NCBI GenBank assembly: GCA_900128565.1
Contig: LT636222.1
Location: forward strand, 1-12,055
Origin: Stramenopiles sp. TOSAG23-6
Lineage: Eukaryota > Sar
Reading direction: 5' to 3'
DNA: 12,055 bases
The notes under the pieces: model-generated
What the model was told of the DNA's origin: nothing
The model's input: the letters and a program-made list of their open reading frames with translations, nothing else
Databases searched by the model: none
Program-made: the position numbers and the translations under genes
Part shown: positions 1 through 6,000 of the stretch, one piece after another
Layout: every line of letters begins with the position of its first letter
Position numbering within the stretch: position 1 is the first letter of the stretch

Positions 1-51
1 TGAAAATTTTGTACCTAACAAATTTCGAATTTAATTTTTTTTACAATACAT
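1..51 (+). other. 3' end of intron 1 of DUS1 (partial, GT-AT family)
   Basis: The branch-site box TACCTAAC is at 12-19 and the tail ends TTTTACAATACAT at 51. The next exon opens with GT GAC GCA, which completes a Cys codon if the previous exon ended in T, giving CDAFELNVGCPQ. There is no AG between the branch box and position 51. The first later AG (GTAG at 83-86) would remove the conserved CDA motif. Confidence 0.75.
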
Positions 52-173
52 GTGACGCATTTGAATTAAATGTAGGCTGTCCACAGCGTGTTGCTCGAAA
101 GAAAAAAATTGGTGCATATTTAATGCGAGATCCCGAACGTTTGATTTCACTTGTAAGTTTTCAAAATTGAATG

Positions 174-212
<39 letters not shown>

Positions 213-1343
213 TTTTTTACCTAAAAATTTTTTTTTGTACCTAACAATATTTTTTTAAGATTGTATATTTTTCCATACTACATGTACAATCTGTTTCAAG
301 AGCTCTGACTATACCTATATTTGTAAAGATACGAATTCTACCAAATATCCGAGATAGTATTGCATTAGCACAAATGTTGGAACATGCAGGTGCTAGTGTG
401 ATTACTGTTCATGTATGTTTTATTTTTTTTTTTTTTTACTATGAATTTTTTTTTTTGAAAATATTGTACCTAACAAATTTAAGTTTTTTTTTTTGAAATA
501 TTTTTCCAAAATACATGGTCGGATTTTACGACCTGGAAAGGGAGGTAAAAAAGGTGGTGATATCGCTGCAGATTGGTATGCTATAAAACGAATTCGTGAA
601 TCGGTTGATATACCAGTGATATCTAATGGCAATGTTCGGTCATTGGATGATGCGTTAGCTAGTATTGATTATACAGGATGTCATGGGTGCATGTCTGCAT
701 GTGGTCTCTTGGCCAATCCAGCTATATTTTCAGAAAAAAACACGAATATAACAAATATAACAAATATAAAAAATACAACAAATATAAAAAGAATACATTC
801 AAAATTGGAATATACAATACCAACTGAGATATCTGGAGTTCCCATTTTGCCATTAAAAGAACGTTTATCATTATGTATAAGATGTATGTTTTATTTTTTT
901 TTATTTGAAGTTTTTTTTCTTACGAAATTTTGTACCTAACAATTTTTTTTTTTGAAATATTTTTTCAAAATACATACTTAATCCTATGTAAAAAATATCC
1001 AGATGATGCTGATAAACGTTGTATTAGTAAACATTTATTTGCGATAATGAAGAATAGACAATGTACCACAAATAAATCTTGTGAAGTTGATGAAGATGAT
1101 GATTGTACGTCGACAAGAAATAATTTTATATATATTTTTGATACAATTCATTCTAGTATACATCAATTCCAAAACAAAAAGAATCCAAAAGAGGACAAAA
1201 AAGGACAAAACAAAAACGAAATTCCAGAAGCAAATCAGTGGGAATCATCATTAGGTAGTAGCAATAGTTGTATGTCGATTGGTTTTCAATCAGATTTGAT
1301 ACATTTACAGAAAATATTTGAGAATTTTTTGAGTGAACTGTGA
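52..1343 (+). CDS. DUS1: tRNA-dihydrouridine synthase, DUS1 type, 3' part (exons 52-152, 284-412, 517-883, 976-1343)
   Basis: The enzyme reduces uridine to dihydrouridine in the tRNA D-loop, using FMN and NADPH; the yeast Dus1 family acts at positions 16/17. About the first 110 residues of a typical DUS1 lie before the window. The four visible exons join without a frame break to the stop TGA at 1341-1343. Visible family motifs are CDAFELNVGCPQRVA with the catalytic Cys, GAYLMRDPERL, the VKIRI strand with its FMN-binding Lys, VHGR (split by an intron), IPVISNGNV and GCHGCMSACGLLANPAIF. Two things are odd. The usual SAEG of the last motif reads SACG. An Asn/Thr/Ile-rich insert encoded around 740-790 follows NPAIF. 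The C-terminal tail is long and polar (many D, N, Q, K), with no recognisable added domain. Exon joins rest on conserved motifs, not transcripts. The gene is convergent with HPRT, 145 bp apart. Confidence 0.9.
153..283 (+). other. DUS1 intron 2, 131 nt, with poly(A) tract and doubled branch-site box
   Basis: It begins GTAAGTTTTCAAAATTGAAT and ends TTTCCATACTACAT. The branch box TACCTAAC is at 238-245; a degenerate copy, TACCTAAA, sits at 218-225. Splicing 152 to 284 gives LISL-VQSVSRALTIPIFVKIRI with the frame kept. A canonical alternative exists: the AAG at 257-259 is in frame and would add eight residues. It lies only 15 nt past the branch A and would leave the conserved intron tail in the protein. 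Confidence 0.7.
174..205 (+). repeat. Poly(A) run of 32 nt inside DUS1 intron 2
   Basis: This is an uninterrupted run of 32 A. It could be ordinary slippage. Its exact length may also be affected by sequencing. Confidence 0.9.
413..516 (+). other. DUS1 intron 3, 104 nt, GT-AT family
   Basis: It begins GTATGTTTTATTTTTTTT and has TACCTAAC at 467-474. It ends GAAATATTTTTCCAAAATACAT-like at 516 (key tail: CAAAATACAT). Splicing restores the conserved VHGR of DUS enzymes. A CATG repeat spans both boundaries, so the cut can slide by up to 4 nt without changing the mRNA. An in-frame AAG at 481-483 is possible as a canonical acceptor, but would insert 11 residues (FFFLKYFSKIH) inside VHGR. Confidence 0.75.
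740..790 (+). repeat. Degenerate 9-nt coding repeat in DUS1 exon 3
   Basis: Repeats of an AACAAATAT-like unit encode NTNITNITNIKNTTNIK, an Asn/Thr/Ile-rich insert just after the conserved NPAIF motif. The frame is kept, so it reads as a tolerated loop expansion produced by slippage. Confidence 0.7.
884..975 (+). other. DUS1 intron 4, 92 nt, GT-AT family
   Basis: It begins GTATGTTTTATTTTTTTT, has TACCTAAC at 933-940 and ends TTTTTTCAAAATACAT at 975. It is a near-copy of the intron at 413-516 at both ends. There is no AG between the branch box and the exon. Splicing gives ERLSLCIRYLILCKKYPDD in frame. Using the next AG downstream (ATCCAG, ending near 1002) keeps the frame but deletes the YLILCKKYPD segment, which resembles the DUS1 family. 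Confidence 0.75.
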
Positions 1344-1488
1344 AAATATTTTATATAAATTCCAAATGTAAAGTTTTACTTGTTTTTTTTACATCAATAA
1401 TATAATACTTTTCACGATTCATTACACATTGTCAATCCAAAAATCTAAACGGACTTATATGTTTAAGGCTTTAAGATGACTGATATTT
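1344..1488. other. Convergent 3' intergenic region between DUS1 and HPRT
   Basis: This 145-bp AT-rich stretch must carry both 3' ends. I see no gene and no perfect AATAAA on the plus strand; AATAATATAATA near 1397 is the nearest candidate. On the HPRT side there is a direct repeat, TTTAAGGCTTT, with one copy at about 1462-1472 and the other across the HPRT stop at about 1488-1498. Confidence 0.6.
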
Positions 1489-2094
1489 TTAAGGCTTTGA
1501 TATTGGCGTTTTTGAATAAATTGCAACAAATGGGAGGTCGCGATAACACTGATCCAAATCCAAGCCATATCCAACAACAAATTTGTTAGGAATAGAATAA
1601 CCAACATAATCAGCTTCAATCTCATGGGCTCTACGTTCTTTTTTATCCAACATGACTGCTATCTGAAAGGATGCTGGATTCTTTGCAGCTAAGTGTTTCT
1701 TGCACCAAAGTAAAGTTCCACCAGTATCAAGAATATCATCAACCACAAGTACATGCTGACCTTCGGGGTTCAATTGCATATCACAACGAAAGTTGAGCTC
1801 CCCAGTGCTTTCGGTTCCAGCATAACTATGAACCGCAATGTAATCCAACTTTATAGGAACAGTAATGTGAGAGACTAAATTTGTCATGAATGGAATTGCA
1901 CCATTTAAAAGCCCTACAACAATCAAATATTCGCCTTCTTTAAGAATAGTTCTGTATTTTTCTGATATCTGTTCTGCCATTGTACGCGCACACTGATTTA
2001 TCTCTGACTCAGTATACATTATCTCCGATATATGCGACTGATGAAGTGGGGATACACGATTCATCAACTGCTTAATTTCTGCATTTCGGTCCAT
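1489..2094 (-). CDS. HPRT: Hypoxanthine(-guanine) phosphoribosyltransferase
   Basis: The enzyme salvages purines by joining hypoxanthine or guanine to PRPP, giving IMP or GMP plus pyrophosphate; it is usually cytosolic. The 201-residue product starts at the first in-frame ATG (MDRNAEIKQLM); the frame is open a little further upstream but has no ATG. Motifs: the LLNG loop near residues 62-65 (the LKG pyrophosphate loop position), the flexible-loop segment VHSYAGTESTGEL at 88-100, the PRPP motif VVDDILDTGGTLL at 117-129, LDKKERR at 149-155 and KFVVGYGLDL..YRDLP at 171-188. Length and motifs are full and intact, and it has no intron. The C-terminus is SKP, not a peroxisomal SKL. Bacterial and compact protist HPRTs both have this length, so origin cannot be judged from it. 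It is divergent from the secreted-protein gene. Confidence 0.96.
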   Translation of the reverse strand: MDRNAEIKQLMNRVSPLHQSHISEIMYTESEINQCARTMAEQISEKYRTILKEGEYLIVVGLLNGAIPFMTNLVSHITVPIKLDYIAVHSYAGTESTGELNFRCDMQLNPEGQHVLVVDDILDTGGTLLWCKKHLAAKNPASFQIAVMLDKKERRAHEIEADYVGYSIPNKFVVGYGLDLDQCYRDLPFVAIYSKTPISKP

Positions 2095-2245
2095 GACGTT
2101 ATCAGTAAATGATGACAATGTAAAATTACAATGGCAAATGTATTAGTACGTACTCGTACTCAAGAATTCGGGTCAACAACAACACGTCGTCCGTTGATTA
2201 TTATATCAATTATTGACTGAAGTTCAGTGCACGAAATAATTATTC

Positions 2246-2253
2246 TATATAAA
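2246..2253 (+). promoter_or_regulatory. TATA box (TATATAAA) of the secreted-protein gene
   Basis: CTATATAAATACCCGG matches the eukaryotic TATA consensus well. It lies about 190 nt before the start codon, which would put transcription initiation near 2275-2285. Confidence 0.6.
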
Positions 2254-2316
2254 TACCCGGTACCCCACACTTTTACGAAGTGAATTCGGTTACGAAAAAG
2301 TGGAAAAAGAAGAAGA

Positions 2317-2334
2317 ATGTTTCAAAAATTTTGA
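2317..2334 (+). other. Upstream ORF of five codons in the leader
   Basis: ATG TTT CAA AAA TTT TGA is the first ATG after the expected start site and lies 120 nt before the main ATG. If the leader is transcribed as inferred, it could lower translation of the main frame. Confidence 0.35.
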
Positions 2335-2436
2335 TCCCCAAGAAGAAGAATCAAAAATACCGAAACGACACTTTTTGAAACGGAGAAGTAACTAAAAAAA
2401 GCTTCTGCAATTCTCAAATTCACCAGCAGCACATAC

Positions 2437-2904
2437 ATGACTCGAGTTTTATTGATAATGTTTCGTCTAGCAGTGGTATTAAGTTTAATGTCCAGTTGTC
2501 TAGCGGTAAAAAATTTGAGGAGTGGAAGAAAGAGGATTGAAAAGACAGTTTTGGATAAGGAGACCGCGATGGTGGAAGATCCTACTATCACTTCTCCATG
2601 TGCAGCAGAATCTGCTGAAAGAGAATCAGATCCTCCAACAGATCGACCAATGTATACGCGCGTTAAAATTGGCAATAATCCAACTTATGCTGTCTCACCC
2701 TGTAGTGTTTCTAGTAAAAAGATTGAGAGTGAGACGGCTAGTAACACAAAGGTTACGGTAAATAACACAAAGGTTACGGTAAATAAATCCAACAATAAAG
2801 ACACGGTAAAGAATACCAACGATAAAAATAAAGTAAAGAATTCCAATGAGGTTCAGTCGAAAGAAACATCCGTTCCTCAGCCGTCGCAAAGTGTCAGTAA
2901 ATGA
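2437..2904 (+). CDS. Small secreted protein with tandem repeats (unknown function)
   Basis: I do not recognise this 155-residue protein. The N-terminus is a clear signal peptide: MTRVLL..., a hydrophobic core LAVVLSLMSSC, and a likely cleavage after CLA near residue 23. The mature part starts VKNLRSGRKRIEK and has only two Cys, in SPCAAE and SPCSV. The C-terminal half is low-complexity and rich in N, K, T, S, V. It starts with two exact copies of a 21-nt unit encoding NTKVTVN and decays into KDTVKNTNDKNKVKNSN. The start chosen is the first ATG after the leader; ATG at 2458 would shorten the signal peptide. TATA box, signal peptide and a poly(A) signal support a real expressed gene. The KNLR near the cleavage site resembles oomycete RxLR effectors only loosely. 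No membrane segment after the signal peptide and no intron. Confidence 0.75.
   Translation: MTRVLLIMFRLAVVLSLMSSCLAVKNLRSGRKRIEKTVLDKETAMVEDPTITSPCAAESAERESDPPTDRPMYTRVKIGNNPTYAVSPCSVSSKKIESETASNTKVTVNNTKVTVNKSNNKDTVKNTNDKNKVKNSNEVQSKETSVPQPSQSVSK
2743..2784 (+). repeat. Two exact tandem copies of a 21-nt coding repeat
   Basis: AACACAAAGGTTACGGTAAA(T) occurs at 2743-2763 and again at 2764-2784 with no mismatch, encoding NTKVTVN twice. Diverged copies follow to about 2845. Exact identity suggests recent expansion. Confidence 0.9.
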
Positions 2905-3023
2905 GCGGGTGGATCTCGTGACGAATAGCTGAAAAACATATATAGATTTATTAGTGTTCGCTGGTTAAAGAAGAAGAAAAAATAACAATCGTATATTGTT
3001 TCATAGAATTTTTGAAGAAAGTA

Positions 3024-3029
3024 AATAAA
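3024..3029 (+). terminator. Poly(A) signal AATAAA of the secreted-protein gene
   Basis: GTAAATAAAAATT lies 120 nt after the stop codon, in the 161-bp gap shared with the converging large gene. Confidence 0.55.
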
Positions 3030-3065
3030 AATTACTTGATATTATAATCTTTATACATAACATAT

Positions 3066-6000
3066 TTAGAAACTGGGGCGATCACCCTCCAAACAACTGA
3101 GCTCTTCTTCAACAGGCCATGGAGCAAAATTTCGTATTGCCGTACATACTGCTGAAAATGTTGTTCTTTTGTTTTTTTCAATCATTTTGTTGATATTTTT
3201 ATCATCAGAACAAATTTGGGAATTACGATACAGGCGTAAGTATCCAATACCTGGACACTGAACAAGACGGTCTCTTCTATTCCAGTCAATAAATTTTTCA
3301 CAAGTGACAGGAAATTGCCGAGTACCTTCTGGGAATCTCCAGTTATGAAACTTTGCTAGTTTAAAGCATTTCGTGATTTCTTCATTGAGAAAGTGTAGAG
3401 TATCTATATGTTTCGGAATTTCAATAATGACATATGCCAGACGAACCCATTCACCACAAAATGCAAGTTTAAGTTTCATTCTACGACACATTAGCTGTAA
3501 TAATAAAAGAAATCTCTCATAACGGTTATCTAAACCATTCGCTGTTTCTGAAGGCCACCTTATTTGAATTTCTAGTACTTCAGAAAGGGCTGCATGCTCC
3601 ATCACAAGACGCAATCTTTTTGAAGTTGTGTGAAATAAAACTGCTCCAAATTGGAGAACACCGAAACTAGCAATTCTCAACTTTCGTGAGGCCTCGATCG
3701 CTTTAGTTTGTCCTTTTGATATTCTATTTTCAACGGTACTATTACTACTATTACTATATTCAACTTTTGTTGCATCATCTGTCTTTGTTTTGCTGTTTTT
3801 TATGCTATTTTCTGATGAAGTTTGAATGAGAGATTCTAGCAGTTGATACAATCCACTAAGTCGCTTTCTTTCAGAATTATTTGCAGCAACTTCAAAATTA
3901 CTTATATGGTAATGATTCGAATTATTTTCAAGTATTTCAGAGTCATTACAAACTAGATTTTCCTCCTGCAAAGTTTCGCTTGTTTTCACAGAAATTTCTG
4001 CTACTTCCGGTGGTTTTGGTGGCATCAATGATGTTTGCTGTGTAACTTCTATATTCGCTGCTACTGTTTCGGTTATATTTGAATGAGTAGAATGTACAAT
4101 TGTCTTAGATACAGATTCATTTAAAATCTTTGTATTTTCTTCACTAAACTTCTCGTGATTTATCACATCGGCAGATGTATTTACTGCGTTTCGTTCTTCC
4201 AACACTAAGTTTGTTGGTGCAAGCGTTGCAGTTACAACTGCGGCATTAGCCAAAGCTCTAGCTTTCGCTTCATCCTCGGTTGGTTCCATATTCTCTAGAG
4301 GCTCCCATCTACGTCGTTTGTGGACAGGAAGACAGGTATCCTCCCCAGTTTCACTAAAATCATTATTTGTAACTGGTCGCGCATTCTTACGAGTTGTCGA
4401 ATTCGGCAATTTATCTGAAGGGCTATCTGATTGATCTAAGGATGTATGACCCATTGTATCAGTCATTGTTGGCAGTATAATTTCCTCGCGTACATCGATT
4501 CCAACTTCAGCTGGATCTACACCAGAGGCTATAAGTCTTCTCAAATTCGCCTTTGTCAATTGTAAAACTGACAAACACATTGTGAGGTATGGTTCTTTTC
4601 CCTCTCGAGCTCGGGGTAACAAGAGTTCGAGCAGTTTTTTTTGTAAACCAAATGCAAGAGATGACACTTCGATACAAAATGGAACTTCTAAATCTAAATC
4701 GGCCTCGACTTGATATCGAGCAAATGATTCTATTTTAACTTTCATTTCTCTCTTTCTTCTTGAATCTTTATACAGCTCGCTTCTACCTAATTTAATATCT
4801 GATTCATCACCTAAATTTTCAGTATTATTTACTTCTTTACACAAACTTGGAAGACTACTACTATTCAGACCTAATCCTGAACTAAGTCCCCATCCAAATT
4901 TCGGTATGTTTTCTGAAGAAGTCGGTGAAAACTCCTTAGTGCTACTATTTTCAACTGGTAGAGAAGACTCAAAAGAATAATCGCGTAGCTCGCGGAGGCA
5001 CATGTTTCCCATATCGGCTAAACAAACAAGCACTAAATTAGCAACACGAATTTCAGCAGATATATTTTCCGCGATTGGTGTCTTAGTCTTTTCTATTACA
5101 CGTTTTGTTTCTCCTGTATTGTTTGTAGTGATATTACTGGTTTTTATGTTTTCGAAATTAGGAGAAGTATGCGACAACTTCATAGGAATAGATCCAATGA
5201 CCCGTCGATACCAATGTGAGCACATAGATTCTTGAACAACAAAAGGACTAACCCAAACGCATAATGCACCACGATTACAACCAGGGCTTCTAACACAAAG
5301 CTTTAAAGTGCGAACTCCAACAACAGGAACAACAACTTCACCCGTCGCAGCTGCTTTTCGAGACACATTTGTATCGCTAATTTTGTTCTTGTTACTCCAA
5401 AGAAGTTCTCCATCACCCCAGACTTCAAAAAATACGATGGGAAGCTTACCACTCTCTAAACCAACTCGACCACCAAGTACTTTCTCTGCTGAATCGTCAA
5501 GAGCATATTTGGAATGAAATTCTTCAAAGCGTCGAGAAAGATTATACTCCACTGACGCGGTTCCGCCTGCCGAAGGTAGCATCGATAATGCAGTCTCACA
5601 TGCATTACCATTAATTCGAACTAATGCTTCCCAATTATTTTGGGGTTGGGGTATAGTAGCAATAGGCGACGAAGGAGCATCTTTTGCATATGGAATTGTC
5701 TTTCCCTCAAAAGATAAATTTGTGACTAAACTACCATCTGGTGAAGACGAACGAATGAGCGAAGATGCTCTAACAAAAGTGCCACTTTCAGGCCTTTCTA
5801 GTTGTGAACTTAGAGAAGTATGTGCGCTACTATTTGATGTTGGTGTATTTATTGTTTTTGAATATCCAAGATTTGACTTTATGACTGCATTCTTAACAAT
5901 AGTATTCGAAGTCTTAGATTCTTCAACTTCACTCATTTCTGGGGGAACAGCACCATGCAATAACTCAGCTAGCGCGATTGAAATATCTTCACTATTTTCA

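Larger units (their letters stand above)
2095..2436. promoter_or_regulatory. Divergent promoter region between HPRT and the secreted-protein gene
   Basis: This 342-bp stretch has no supported gene. It holds a TATA box for the plus-strand gene and a purine-rich leader (GGAAAAAGAAGAAGAA) with a short upstream ORF. On the HPRT side I see no clear TATA element. Confidence 0.6.

Noticed and set aside
411-516. U12-type AT-AC introns
   Set aside because: Three introns could be cut as AT...AC because of the AT duplication, but none has the U12 5' motif ATATCCTT or branch TCCTTAAC, and the intron at 153-283 cannot be cut that way.
1489-1500. Possible peroxisomal or glycosomal targeting signal at the HPRT C-terminus
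   Set aside because: The protein ends SKP, not SKL or a usual variant.
1575-1600. CCTAACAAATTT on the minus strand inside HPRT, like the intron branch box
   Set aside because: It encodes the conserved IPNKFVVGYG motif of HPRT, and no intron ends surround it.
2500-2530. RxLR-type effector motif in the secreted protein
   Set aside because: KNLR lacks the first Arg, no dEER follows, and it sits directly at the predicted signal cleavage site; oomycete introns are also ordinary GT-AG.
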